From the NCBI GenBank assembly GCA_036557885.1, contig DATBGS010000130.1:10496-74495 (forward strand): a stretch of 64,000 bases of DNA, given 5' to 3'. Origin of the DNA: DATBGS01 sp036557885 (GTDB lineage Bacteria; Chloroflexota; Ktedonobacteria; Ktedonobacterales; DATBGS01). Shown here piece after piece: positions 17,110 to 26,418 of this stretch; positions within the stretch are counted from its first letter, which is position 1; every line of letters starts with the position of its first letter. A program made the position numbers and the translations under genes. Under the pieces are notes generated by a model that worked only from the letters and a program-made list of their open reading frames with translations, was not told where the DNA came from and ran no database searches.

Positions 17110-18474
17110 GTGGGCCAAGATGCGACGGAAGTGAGATGTGAAGAGATTCGGAATCCCGATCCTATGCGTATTACGAGGGAATATGTCATCACGTTCAGGG
17201 TGGTGTATTGGCATGAAGTGAGAATTTTGCTGAAATTCCCTAACGAATTTGTCGTCTACACCAAATCGGAACTCTTCGTTGATAGCAAGAAAAAGAGGAC
17301 GTTCAAAAGATTTCGTGGCAGTGACGACCCTTATGTCTCGGAGAGTTTCAAACTTGATGGTACCAAGTGTGTGTTCGAGCATACAGAGTACCAATCCCGC
17401 CCCGCTCACTGGTATGACCCCCCCAACTTTCACGAGTCGATGCATCTCTACGTCAATAAGAAGGAAATCTGGTCGTATTCTGACGGTGACGTCAGCCCTG
17501 CTTCATCGCCTGCTCCTCAACGTCAAGCAAGCATGGCAGCCGCGCCACCACCACCCGTCCTGCCAGTTTCCGCTTCTCCCCCTGCTCCGCCAAGTCAGCC
17601 GAGTGGAGGAACCCCGCCACAAAAAAAGCAGAAACCGCCAGAGGAGCAGAAACCGTATCCTGTCCCTACCAATCGGTATGATCTGGTGCGCCTGGATCAA
17701 CTGTATGGTGGCGCTGCCAGCCCGTTCATTGCCGCGCTCTTTTTGTTGTGTGGGGTTGGAGGTCTGGTTGGCGTGTGGACGCAAGCCTGGGTTCTGGCTC
17801 TGGCTGCCGTCGGAATTGGGCTGGTGTTGTCCTATATTCTAGGTTATCGGAAGGTCTTCTCCCCGCTCACCTTAGGGATCATTGCCGTGCTCAGTGGGGC
17901 TGTGGTGGTGGCAGCGACTTCTTCCGTGTCTGCGGTGTCTTATGATCAGACGTACACGACCCACTTCCTCTTTGGGATAGAGCGCATGCTGACGATCAGG
18001 CACCAGCTCATTGCTGGGACTGGGGTTGGCGCCATCGCTTCCCTGTGGGGGTTGGCGGTGTTTCGATCTAAAAGAGCGAACGGTGATGGGATGGGTTTAG
18101 GTCTCACTGTCGGCATCTTGTATGGCCTGATTGGGGGAGGAATTCTCTGGCTGGTGGCGCTTGTGCTTGGCTCCATCTTTGATTGGGGATTTGGGTTTGG
18201 CGCTGGTTGGCTCAATAGTTTGCTTGATGGATTCCTGGTGACAGTGATTGCTTGTCTGGGTCTCATCTCATTGCTGTATGTGTGGCGCAAGACGCAAAAG
18301 ACCTGGGGATGGCGCGATGCGGCACGCTGGCGGTTGGAGGAGCGCTTCGGGGGCCAGATGGAGGCAGGCTTGTTGGAAGAACTCAGCAAGGCAGACGAGA
18401 TCAAGATCAAAGAACTGCTCCCCCAGATAGAGAAAGGTACGCCTGCCGAATTGCTCGACAAGTTACGAAGCTGA
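17110..18474 (+). CDS. Membrane protein with soluble N-terminal domain, unknown function
   Basis: I do not recognise this 454-residue protein. It starts at GTG, with AAAGGGG upstream. Residues 1-130 form a mixed, charged, probably beta-rich domain that repeats short strand-like patterns; residues 135-185 are a proline-, alanine- and glutamine-rich linker. Six or so hydrophobic segments occupy about 195-400, and a charged C-terminal helix region follows (EEL-KADEIKIKELLPQIEKG). The first 350 bases look less GC-biased than neighbours by eye, which could mean recent acquisition. It stands alone between its own promoter and a hairpin. Confidence 0.65.
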   Translation: MGQDATEVRCEEIRNPDPMRITREYVITFRVVYWHEVRILLKFPNEFVVYTKSELFVDSKKKRTFKRFRGSDDPYVSESFKLDGTKCVFEHTEYQSRPAHWYDPPNFHESMHLYVNKKEIWSYSDGDVSPASSPAPQRQASMAAAPPPPVLPVSASPPAPPSQPSGGTPPQKKQKPPEEQKPYPVPTNRYDLVRLDQLYGGAASPFIAALFLLCGVGGLVGVWTQAWVLALAAVGIGLVLSYILGYRKVFSPLTLGIIAVLSGAVVVAATSSVSAVSYDQTYTTHFLFGIERMLTIRHQLIAGTGVGAIASLWGLAVFRSKRANGDGMGLGLTVGILYGLIGGGILWLVALVLGSIFDWGFGFGAGWLNSLLDGFLVTVIACLGLISLLYVWRKTQKTWGWRDAARWRLEERFGGQMEAGLLEELSKADEIKIKELLPQIEKGTPAELLDKLRS

Positions 18475-18506
18475 GAATCAGTCGCTACCTGGCCTAGTGA
18501 GTAGTT

Positions 18507-18531
18507 GCTCGCCCGCTTCCAGCGGGCGAGC
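18507..18531. terminator. Strong hairpin after the membrane protein gene
   Basis: A perfect 10-bp stem GCTCGCCCGC / GCGGGCGAGC with a 5-base loop lies 33 bases after the stop codon. No T-run follows, so termination efficiency is uncertain. Confidence 0.5.
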
Positions 18532-18657
18532 CTGATCTAGCTGGTATGATTCCGGCTGGTGCAGAAAAGTTCTCAGAGCATTTCCGTTTCTGCCGGGCGA
18601 AGAAAGAATCCCCATGAAAACCAAACGTCCCCGACAGTTTGTTTCTGAGGAGGCCGT

Positions 18658-19044
18658 ATGAAAATTAAACTTACCAGTGTTTTTGTGGACGACCAGGACA
18701 AAGCCCTGAAGTTTTATACTGATGTGCTGGGCTTTGTGAAGAAACTGGAGTTTCCGGTTGGGCAGTTCAAGTGGCTGACGGTAGCCTCACCAGAGGAGCC
18801 AGAGGGCACGCAGTTGCTGCTGGAGCCAAACGACAATCCAGCGGCCAGGACGTACCAGGCGGCCATTTTTCAGCAAGGCATTGCCGCCGCGACGTTTTTT
18901 GTTGAGGATATTCACCAGGAGTACGAGCGCCTGAAAAAGCGCGGCGTGGTGTTTACCTCTGAGCCAATCCGCATGGGGCCAACCACCGTTGCCGTCTTCA
19001 ATGATACATGTGGGAACCTCATCCAAATCACGCAGGCGGGTTAG
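18658..19044 (+). CDS. VOC (glyoxalase/bleomycin-resistance fold) protein
   Basis: The 128-residue single-module protein begins MKIKLTSVFVDDQDKALKFY, the usual first strand-helix of the vicinal oxygen chelate fold, and ends with NDTCGNLIQITQ, the DPxGNxxEL-like strand. A GAGGAGG SD precedes the ATG. Family members bind a metal and act as lyases, dioxygenases or antibiotic-binding proteins. The C-terminal acidic ligand position reads Q rather than E, so activity is not assured. Confidence 0.85.
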   Translation: MKIKLTSVFVDDQDKALKFYTDVLGFVKKLEFPVGQFKWLTVASPEEPEGTQLLLEPNDNPAARTYQAAIFQQGIAAATFFVEDIHQEYERLKKRGVVFTSEPIRMGPTTVAVFNDTCGNLIQITQAG

Positions 19045-19078
19045 CGCTCTGCCGCGATGCTCTGACGCGCCCAGGCCG

Positions 19079-19107
19079 TTGAACCTTCTTGCTTTCACTG
19101 CTATACT
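19079..19107 (+). promoter_or_regulatory. Promoter of the 68-residue ORF
   Basis: TTGAAC, exactly 17 bases, TATACT; transcription would start near 19114, 57 bases before the ATG at 19171. Confidence 0.75.
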
Positions 19108-19170
19108 GACTACAGAGCAGTTCTCATTTGAGAGAGGGCTGGCACCCTCTGGCGAAAGGAAGGCGCCGTC

Positions 19171-19377
19171 ATGAGCAAGAGCATCCGACGAACCCTTACA
19201 CAGAGACTGACCCGCCTCTTCAGCAGGTCGGCCAGGTCTGACAGCAGCCAGGACACATCTGATTTTGCGAGAAAACGCACCGCAAACGAACTGGAAAAAC
19301 AGCTTGGGTCAGTGGACGGAGCCAGGCTGGACCAGTATACCGCCGGGCGCTGGAAAATGCACCGCCTCTGGGGATAA
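19171..19377 (+). CDS. Small basic hypothetical protein
   Basis: The 68-residue product is rich in R, S and T in its first half (residues 1-25 could form an amphipathic basic helix) and ends GRWKMHRLWG. I recognise no family. It has a good SD (AAGGAAGG) and its own near-consensus promoter, which is why I accept it as a gene. It is convergent with the GNAT-like gene, nine bases apart. Confidence 0.6.
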   Translation: MSKSIRRTLTQRLTRLFSRSARSDSSQDTSDFARKRTANELEKQLGSVDGARLDQYTAGRWKMHRLWG

Positions 19378-19386
19378 GGGCCAGCA

Positions 19387-20412
19387 CTAGCTTTCTAAGG
19401 CCGCCAACGGCACATCCACATAGGTGCCCAGAATGCTGCGTCCGGCGGCATAGGCGCCGCGCAGCGCGGGAATATTGCTGGCCGCCACAAAACCAAAAAT
19501 AAACGGCCATGCCTCGCGCGTGTAGGCAATCGCGGGCAGTTGCTGCGAAACCTGCGTGTCTGCCGGGTCTGGAGCGGGCAGGCTGCCAGTATCACTGGGG
19601 GCGCCCTCCGCTGTGGGCGCGCCAATCACCTCAGAAGGCGGCAGGGCGCGGCGGGCGGCGCGGCGGCTCAAAATGAGCGTGGAGGCCACGCGCTGCAACA
19701 GCGTGCCCAGCCGCTGGCCGCGCGCGCTGCTGGCGATATGCAGCGCCAGAATCCCCCAGCCATCGCAGCCCTCGGTTTCATCGCGCTGGCGTGCCAGCGA
19801 GAGATGCCCGGCCAGCCTGTCGCCGTCGTAGAGGTTGAGCACCAGCCCTTGCGGGCGGCGCATCCACCAGGCAAGCTCTTGCTCCAGCATCGTCAAGTCG
19901 TGCTCCAGCTCTTCCCAGAGTTCCATGCCGGGGGCTTCGTGCTCCTGCTGCTCGATCATGGCGCGCAGTTCCGGCCAGAAGCTCATATTGGGCGCCTGCA
20001 CCAGACTGTAGCGCGCCAGGGGCGGCTCCGTCAGCGCGGCGTCGGACAAAGGCGCCACCGGCCCGCCCAGCGTATAGAAGCGCACCGACGCGCCCGGAAT
20101 CCACTCGTCCACCTCTTGCGGCGAAAGCGACGCGCCCACGCGCAAGGCGACGAGAGCGGGCGAGGCATCTCCCGCCGCGTTGGTCATGCCTGCCCAACGC
20201 GCCGTCACTACGCGCAGCATCTCCAGCGGCGGCAGCAGCGCGTCATCGGCGGTCTGCCACCGCTCCAAAAAAATACTCTGCTGGTCGGTGCCAGGACGCG
20301 AGCGCAGCGCGCTACTGGCATACCATTGACTCTCCGCTCCAGGGGCGTCTGGCGTCTCCTCCGCCGTTTCTGGCGTCCCCTGTGGCGGGTGACGCTGTGA
20401 TTGCTCTGGCAT
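19387..20412 (-). CDS. GNAT-like domain protein
   Basis: The 341-residue product starts at ATG 20412, five bases after GGAGG. Residues 1-60 are proline- and glutamate-rich. The middle contains a pattern like the GNAT core: strand LVLNLYDGDRLAGHLSLA, then ILALHIASSARGQRLGTLL, where the R-G-Q-R-L-G run resembles the acetyl-CoA pyrophosphate loop (Q/RxxGxG/A). A linker rich in A, P and T splits this from the C-terminal segment, which ends in a plausible fourth helix. Substrate unknown; the loop is imperfect, so it might not bind acetyl-CoA. Confidence 0.6.
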   Translation of the reverse strand: MPEQSQRHPPQGTPETAEETPDAPGAESQWYASSALRSRPGTDQQSIFLERWQTADDALLPPLEMLRVVTARWAGMTNAAGDASPALVALRVGASLSPQEVDEWIPGASVRFYTLGGPVAPLSDAALTEPPLARYSLVQAPNMSFWPELRAMIEQQEHEAPGMELWEELEHDLTMLEQELAWWMRRPQGLVLNLYDGDRLAGHLSLARQRDETEGCDGWGILALHIASSARGQRLGTLLQRVASTLILSRRAARRALPPSEVIGAPTAEGAPSDTGSLPAPDPADTQVSQQLPAIAYTREAWPFIFGFVAASNIPALRGAYAAGRSILGTYVDVPLAALES

Positions 20413-20586
20413 TTCAACCTCCACGCCTCTTGCTCACTCCCACAGTATAGCCGGTTTCAGGCAGATGTGGTATGGTAAGACCCACCAGCACGCTGCGAGC
20501 GAGGCACGCCAGGAGCACCAGCGCTGGCGGTTGCTTCATTGCGCCTGGGCTAGCAGAAATATCCTATTCGGGAGGCACCATCATCC

Positions 20587-21909
20587 ATGCGGCATCCATT
20601 TTGGGCACAGATCGGGACGGCGCTGGCGGCCATCCTCAGCGTGCTGGTCCTGGCTTTTGCCCTCACCCTTTCCGGCATGAACCTCGCGCCAGCCCTGGCG
20701 GTGGCCGGGCTGCTCACGGCCATCCTGTGCCTGGCGCTTAGCTTTTTGCGCCCGGCGGGAACCTGGGCCGTGTCCGGCTTTCTTGCCCTGGGCGTGATGG
20801 TAACAGCCGGTCTGGTGGTGCGCGGGCTGGCAAACTGGTGGTGGCCGCTGGGGCCGGTGCTGCTGGGCATTGCCTATATTCCCCTGGCGGAAACACTGCC
20901 CCCGCGCGTGCCTGCCTCCTGGCGGGGAGCCTTGCGGGTCAGCGCGCTGCTGCTGACCGGGATAGGCGCAACCTGGGGTCTGGGCCAGTTTTTGACCGCC
21001 GCGCTGTTCACCAGCGAGGGCCTCCCGCTGCTGGCCGAAGACAGCGCCACGCTGGAAGCCTCGTTTCTGGTATGCTCCTGCCTGCTGATCGTTGGCGTGC
21101 TGTTCTGGGCCGCGCTGCGCCAGACGCTGGAGGGGCTGGCGGTGCTGCTCCCGCTGGTCGCGCAGGTGGGGCTGGCGCTGGTGGCTCCGGCGCTGCTCAG
21201 CGCGGACCCTGGTGCCCCAGAACTGCTGGGGCTGATGCTGATCGCGGTAGCCCTCGCCAGCCACGCCTGCACCTATTTCTTCCGCCTGAGCCGCCCAGAG
21301 CTTGCCAGGCCATCCAGCCCATATATCTGGCAGATGGTTGGCTGGCGGCGTCGGCCCCGTATCAATGAAGCCGTACTGGATCAGCGCCAGGGCCATCATG
21401 CCTGGTGGCTCTGCCTCTGGCTTGATCTTGGCGCCCTGCTGCTGGCGGTCATCGCGCCGCTGCCCCTGGGCGCGCTTTCCACAGCATCTGGCCCCTTCAC
21501 CGGCTCATCGCTCATCATCCTGAGCGCCGGGCTGCTGCTCACCGCCATCCTCGCGTACTGGCATCGCTTCTCCTGGCTGGCGCTGTTGGCAAGCTTTTTC
21601 CTGGCGGCTGGCCTGCTGACGCTGGGCGCGCTCTCGTCCGATCCGCATCTCTTCTGGCCGCTGGCGTATCTGCTCGCCACGTGGCTCTGGCTGGGCCTCG
21701 CGCTCTGGTTTGCGCAGCGCCTGGGGCGAGACTGGGCCATTGCCGCGCTGCTGGGGGCGCTGGGGCAGGCGGCGCTGGCGCTGCTGGCCGCCTTCCGGCA
21801 GCATAATCTCGCCTGGGAAAGCATCGTGCTGGTTGCCCTGGCCGCCAGTTTTCTCGCGCTGCTAACGTTCTGGCGTAGAGGGAAAGCGGTAGCCCCACAG
21901 CAGCCGTAA
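20587..21909 (+). CDS. Polytopic membrane protein, unknown function
   Basis: The 440-residue protein is almost entirely hydrophobic, with about 12-13 predicted membrane segments and a short polar loop near residues 240-275 (basic and Trp-rich). No transporter signature that I know is visible. The start at 20587 has GGGAGG about 12 bases upstream. It is divergent from the GNAT-like gene. Confidence 0.65.
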   Translation: MRHPFWAQIGTALAAILSVLVLAFALTLSGMNLAPALAVAGLLTAILCLALSFLRPAGTWAVSGFLALGVMVTAGLVVRGLANWWWPLGPVLLGIAYIPLAETLPPRVPASWRGALRVSALLLTGIGATWGLGQFLTAALFTSEGLPLLAEDSATLEASFLVCSCLLIVGVLFWAALRQTLEGLAVLLPLVAQVGLALVAPALLSADPGAPELLGLMLIAVALASHACTYFFRLSRPELARPSSPYIWQMVGWRRRPRINEAVLDQRQGHHAWWLCLWLDLGALLLAVIAPLPLGALSTASGPFTGSSLIILSAGLLLTAILAYWHRFSWLALLASFFLAAGLLTLGALSSDPHLFWPLAYLLATWLWLGLALWFAQRLGRDWAIAALLGALGQAALALLAAFRQHNLAWESIVLVALAASFLALLTFWRRGKAVAPQQP

Positions 21910-21980
21910 GCCAGCTTCACCGAGGCACAGGCTTTTTGGGCTAGGAAACGGGCAAACTAGTTCCCGCCAGACTCCTTCTG

Positions 21981-21989
21981 TGCTATACT
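21981..21989 (+). promoter_or_regulatory. Extended -10 promoter of the HEAT-repeat gene
   Basis: TGCTATACT, about 107 bases upstream of the ATG at 22096; no strong -35. Confidence 0.5.
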
Positions 21990-22095
21990 ACGGCCCAGAT
22001 TTGCCGGAACCAATCCGGCACCGCGCTGGCAATGCTCCAGCAAGAAACCAGGCACCGCAAGCATAGGGGCAGGCGCTGTTCGGAGGGAGAAATCA

Positions 22096-23820
22096 ATGGA
22101 TGTCTACCGGGGGACCACCCCAAAACCAGCACTATCACCAGATGATCTGGCTGGAGAGGAAACCTGGATGCAGGCAGAAGGCCCACGCCAGCCAACCCAG
22201 GGCAGCCGACAGAGTGGAGCCAAAAATCTTCCCGCTCTGCTGGCAGAGCAGGAAGCGCGTGTTCCAGTACCAGCCACGCACGCCGCGCAAATCAAAATCA
22301 AACAGCCACCCGTGCAACGCGCGCTGACTCGCGCCGTGCGCAGGGTTTCCGAGCGTCGGCTGGGCGCGGTCAGTCGGATTGCCACGCAACTGAGCAATCG
22401 CATTCAGCCCTTTAACGCCGATGTGCGTATGCTCAAGGAACGCCTGCGCTCAGTAGATGAGCGCGTGGCGGCGGATGCTGCGCGTCGGTTGGCCGAAATT
22501 TCCGTCACCTATGGCTCTGAGGAGGCGTTGGTGCCCCTGCTGGAGAAAGCCGCTACCGCCAGCCCCGTCTTTGTTGGCTTTCGCGGCAACACCAACGAAG
22601 AAATTTACCGCGATATGAGCGAACCCATTCGGCGCATTGCGATTGAGGCGCTGCGCCGCATTGATGTGCGCTGCGCCCAGAGCCTGCTGGATTTTATTGG
22701 CGGCGAACTTTCCTGGATGTCGGGCCTGGGCGGACCCTATGATCAGGTGCTGGGCGCGGTAGAAAAAGCCATGCTGCGCTTTGGCCCTGATGCCCTGCCG
22801 GTGCTCTTTCCGGCCCTGCGCCGCAACGAAACGGCGGTTTCTGCCGCGCGCGTGCTTGCCAAGCTCGACCATATGGAATCGGCCCGCGCCCTGGTTGACG
22901 CGCTGACCAGCCGCGATGAGTTTGTAGTAGCCGCCGTCACGCGCGCCCTGATCGGCGTGCGCAACACCTCGCTGCTGGATGCTCTGGTCCGCGCGATCCA
23001 ACAAGGCAATGTGCGCATGCGCCAGGCCGCCGCCGATGCGCTGGGCTGGATGGCCGACCGCCGCTCGGTTGAAGTGCTGGTGGCAGCGCTGGGCGATGAA
23101 GACTGGAAGGTCTGCGCCAACGCCGTTGTCGCCCTGGGGCGGCTGAATGACCGCCGCGCCGTGACTCCGCTGGTGGCGCTGATTGCGGGCAGCAATCCGG
23201 CCATGCGCCTGGTGGCAGCGGGCATCCTGGGGCGCCTGGGCGATAGACGCGCCACCGCCCCGCTGGTGGGCTTGCTGGATGATGCCGATATTCTGGTACG
23301 CGCCGCTGGCGCAGAAGCTCTGGCTTCGCTGGGCGACCCGCGCGCCGCCAACCCGCTGGCCCGCGCCCTGGAGCGCGAATGGGAGGACCGCTCGCGCCTG
23401 GCGATGATGACGGCCCTGGTCAAGCTCAAAGACTCGCGTGCCCTGGAGCCACTCTTGCAGGTGCTGGAGCGCAAGCGTGGCACGCTGGAACAGCGCCCCA
23501 AAGCGGTGGAACTGCTGGGCGAGCTTGGCGACCCACACGCGATCTGGCCGCTGGCAACGGCGCTGGTGGATAAAGAACCCCAGGTGCGTCGGGGCGCAAT
23601 GGTGGCGCTGGAGCGGATAGACATCGCCCTGGCGCCAGCCGTGCCGGAAGCACGCAAACGCCGCAAGCTGAGCCGCTATCTGCGCGCCGCCCGGCACAAC
23701 GACGATGGGGACCGGCAGGTTTCGGTCATCGCCAGGCAATTGCTGGCGATGTTAAACGCTCAGGGGACAGCCAACGAGCGCGAGGAAGAAGACGAGGAAG
23801 ACGAGGACGAGTTGGAATAG
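22096..23820 (+). CDS. HEAT-repeat (PBS lyase-type) scaffold protein
   Basis: The 574-residue protein consists of an N-terminal low-complexity arm (1-70), a basic helical segment (70-120) and about ten HEAT repeats from about 115 to 500. Repeats show the A-ALG-L-D-RAV-PLV-L pattern, for example VVALGRLNDRRAVTPLVAL and GILGRLGDRRATAPLVGLL. The C-terminus is a run of aspartate and glutamate. HEAT solenoids bind proteins; lyase activity of the phycobilin family is not expected in this organism. A GGAGGG SD precedes the ATG and a perfect terminator follows. Confidence 0.88.
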   Translation: MDVYRGTTPKPALSPDDLAGEETWMQAEGPRQPTQGSRQSGAKNLPALLAEQEARVPVPATHAAQIKIKQPPVQRALTRAVRRVSERRLGAVSRIATQLSNRIQPFNADVRMLKERLRSVDERVAADAARRLAEISVTYGSEEALVPLLEKAATASPVFVGFRGNTNEEIYRDMSEPIRRIAIEALRRIDVRCAQSLLDFIGGELSWMSGLGGPYDQVLGAVEKAMLRFGPDALPVLFPALRRNETAVSAARVLAKLDHMESARALVDALTSRDEFVVAAVTRALIGVRNTSLLDALVRAIQQGNVRMRQAAADALGWMADRRSVEVLVAALGDEDWKVCANAVVALGRLNDRRAVTPLVALIAGSNPAMRLVAAGILGRLGDRRATAPLVGLLDDADILVRAAGAEALASLGDPRAANPLARALEREWEDRSRLAMMTALVKLKDSRALEPLLQVLERKRGTLEQRPKAVELLGELGDPHAIWPLATALVDKEPQVRRGAMVALERIDIALAPAVPEARKRRKLSRYLRAARHNDDGDRQVSVIARQLLAMLNAQGTANEREEEDEEDEDELE

Positions 23821-23838
23821 CCAGGCGGGATTCAGCAA

Positions 23839-23876
23839 GGCCAGGCGGGAGCAAGGTGCTCCCGCCTGGCCTTTTT
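23839..23876 (+). terminator. Rho-independent terminator of the HEAT-repeat gene
   Basis: A perfect 15-bp stem GGCCAGGCGGGAGCA with 3-base loop is followed by TTTTT. It is also positioned to separate this gene from the convergent dnaA. Confidence 0.92.
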
Positions 23877-23910
23877 GGTTGTTCGCGCGCTCTCTGGTTG
23901 TTGGCGCTCA

Positions 23911-25944
23911 TCAGCGCCGGGGGAAATTCTCTTCGATCTCCAGCCAGAGCGCCATCAGTTGCGGACCAAACTCTGCATCTTTCTCTTTGCGCTTATTCAC
24001 CTGATCAACGGCGTGCATCACGGTGGTATGATCGCGCCCACCGATGGCCTCGCCCACCTGCTCAAAGCGCATCCTGGCCCTTTCGCGCAGCAGATACATC
24101 AAAATCTGGCGCGGCCAGGCAAAGCGGCGGTCGCGCCGGGGCGAGAGGAGGTCTGCTACCGTGATCTCGTACTTCTCCGCCATGACCTTGAGCACGACCG
24201 AGAGATCAAACACACCCTTCTTTTTGGAAGTTTGCCAGGCTTCAAAAATCTCCAGGGCCAGCGCCATTGTAATGCCCCGCTTCTCGGTCTGGGAATAGAG
24301 GAGCAGGCGGGCGATAATGGACTCCAGTTCGCGCACGCTCTCGCATTCTGGCCTGGCAAACAACTCAATAATTGGATCGGAGAGCTTCAAGTCGGCCTGC
24401 TGCGCCTTGAAGCGCAGGATGGCAACGCGCAGCTCATATTCTGGCTTGTGAATTTCGGGCTGTATCCCCCAGGCCAGCCGCGAGCGCAGGCGCTCGTGCA
24501 GCTTGACGATCTCGGCAGGGCTGCGGTCACTGCTCAAGACAATTTGCTTGTTTGCCAGGTGCAGCACGTTAAAGGTATTGAAGAACTCTTCTTCGGTTGC
24601 TTCCTTCCCGGCAATCAGTTGAATATCATCCACCATCAGCATATCAAGCTGGCGATATTTTTCGCGGAACTGCGCGGTTGAATGGAAGCGAATGGCGTTG
24701 ATGATCTCGTTCGTAAAGTTTTCCGAGGTCGTGTAGAGCACCTTCAGGCCGCGCGCACGCACGACATGGCCGATGGCATGCAGCAAGTGGGTCTTGCCCA
24801 GCCCAACCCCACCATGCAGAAACAACGGATTCATCCCCTGTGGCACTTCTTTGGAGACGGCCTGGGCCGCGTTATAGGCAAAGCCATTGGACTGTCCCAC
24901 GACAAAGGTTTCAAAGGTATAGCGGGGGTTGAGCATCCCGGCGTCATCCGGGAAGGGCAGACTGGCCTGGTTGCGCGGCCCCAGATATTCCAGTTGCTGA
25001 GTTGGGCGCGACCCTGGCTCCGGGCGCTCGTTCCGAGCCGCTGGCTCCTGCTCGTAGATGGGAAAGTTCGACTCTGATGTTTCTTCTACTGACGCACCGG
25101 GCACCTGCGAAGCACCATTGACGTGCGGCGGCAGCGAAGATGAAGCCCCATCTATTGGTGCAGATGAGAGGAAGCGGCGCGCCTCCTTGTCTGGCTCCGC
25201 CGAAAGTGGCTGCTGCGCGATGGCGGGCTGCAACCAGGGAGGCCAGTGCTGCGCGCTCACCGCCGGAGCGGGACGCTCTGGCTGGTCCTCGCCGTCAAAA
25301 AATGCGCCTGCCATCCCAGAGCGCTCATGCGCAGAAGCCGCCTGCGCGTGCAGGTAGGGCATGCCATCAGATCTGGAGGCAGACACCGGAGCCACCGGAT
25401 CGGCATCAACAACTTTGGTTTCGTCAATGGAGAAACCAGAGGCGCCAGACATTGCTTGCACCTCTGCGGCATCAGCATCAGGCATCAGCTGCGGGCGAGC
25501 AACCAACGGACGGGTGACGCGCGGCCCCGGCATCTCCGACCCTTGGGAGACAGGCGAGCCAGGTAAAAGCGGCTGTTGCCGGGCGCGGGTGGGACTTCCT
25601 CGCGGCACCGCGCCTGTGAAATGCTGAGTTGGTGGTGCCTTCTCGCTTTCATAGAAAATTACACTGCTCAGCGTGCCGTCCGGCTGTACTTCCTCCCGGC
25701 TCACCTCAAAGCGTACCTCTGCATCAGGCCCCAGCAGGTCTACAAGCACCCTGGAGATTGGCGCCTTAAAGCGTGTATTCAGCGTGCGGGCTGCATGGTT
25801 CGAACCGGCCCGCACGCGGAGCACCTGGCCTTCCAGGGAGATACCGCTGGTGCCACTAAAGGTGTTATTGAAGGCAGCCTGAGTCATCTTTCCCTGGATG
25901 CGTTCAAGCACCGCCTGCCATATTTGTTTGGCGTTCATAGACAT
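23911..25944 (-). CDS. dnaA: Chromosomal replication initiator DnaA
   Basis: The 677-residue protein is recognised by domain I (MNAKQIWQAVLERIQGKMTQ), AAA+ Walker A GGVGLGKTHLLHAIG, Walker B MLMVDDIQLIAGKE, and the DnaA signature in domain IV (DLLSPRRDRRFAWPRQILMYL, GGRDHTTVMHAVDQV). The start at 25944 follows GGGAGG. Domain II, between about residues 110 and 330, is a very long low-complexity linker rich in P, S, A and Q, making this DnaA about 200 residues longer than E. coli DnaA. It is not beside dnaN or rpmH. It binds ATP and oriC DnaA boxes to open the origin. Confidence 0.97.
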   Translation of the reverse strand: MSMNAKQIWQAVLERIQGKMTQAAFNNTFSGTSGISLEGQVLRVRAGSNHAARTLNTRFKAPISRVLVDLLGPDAEVRFEVSREEVQPDGTLSSVIFYESEKAPPTQHFTGAVPRGSPTRARQQPLLPGSPVSQGSEMPGPRVTRPLVARPQLMPDADAAEVQAMSGASGFSIDETKVVDADPVAPVSASRSDGMPYLHAQAASAHERSGMAGAFFDGEDQPERPAPAVSAQHWPPWLQPAIAQQPLSAEPDKEARRFLSSAPIDGASSSLPPHVNGASQVPGASVEETSESNFPIYEQEPAARNERPEPGSRPTQQLEYLGPRNQASLPFPDDAGMLNPRYTFETFVVGQSNGFAYNAAQAVSKEVPQGMNPLFLHGGVGLGKTHLLHAIGHVVRARGLKVLYTTSENFTNEIINAIRFHSTAQFREKYRQLDMLMVDDIQLIAGKEATEEEFFNTFNVLHLANKQIVLSSDRSPAEIVKLHERLRSRLAWGIQPEIHKPEYELRVAILRFKAQQADLKLSDPIIELFARPECESVRELESIIARLLLYSQTEKRGITMALALEIFEAWQTSKKKGVFDLSVVLKVMAEKYEITVADLLSPRRDRRFAWPRQILMYLLRERARMRFEQVGEAIGGRDHTTVMHAVDQVNKRKEKDAEFGPQLMALWLEIEENFPRR

Positions 25945-26404
25945 CAACGCCTCCCAAGAAACAAAGTATTGCACATACGCAGCACATGCGCTGGGGCGTG
26001 GCACCACAAGGAGTCTATCTTCAACCGGGCCAGGTAGCTGATCTGTGCAAGAAGGGAACCTTGGTGGTGTGGGCACGAGGAATCTACCAGGTTTCTATCG
26101 TACCATGAATATCGCTCCCTGTAAAGGGGGTCACCAAAAGAGGCTATCAGCCAGCAGCCAGCATTGTCCGGCGTTCCCCTGGCAGGCGTCACCCGGCGCA
26201 AGACTCCGATGGTCCAGGGCCGCGCTATCTTACGCTCTGTTGTCCTATCGCAATGCGCGGGCCAGAGCAACAGGTTTCCAGAGGATGGTGAGGCTGAGAT
26301 GGTTGACATGAAGATTGGGGTAGTGTATGATAAACGCTCATAGAAGCCATAGCCTCTTCCTGCGTTTTTCTGACTGGTATGGGCTGGCTTTCTTGGGGCA
26401 AGTA
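25945..26404. other. Upstream region of dnaA, no gene or DnaA-box cluster seen
   Basis: This stretch contains the dnaA leader. I searched by eye for TTATNCACA-type boxes and AT-rich 13-mers and found none convincing, so I do not call an origin. Only short open frames are present. Confidence 0.5.
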
Positions 26405-26413
26405 TGGTATACT
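26405..26413 (+). promoter_or_regulatory. Extended -10 promoter of the structured RNA
   Basis: TGGTATACT places transcription start near 26419-26421. A weak TGGCTT lies 17 bases upstream of the -10. Confidence 0.6.
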
Positions 26414-26418
26414 CTCGC

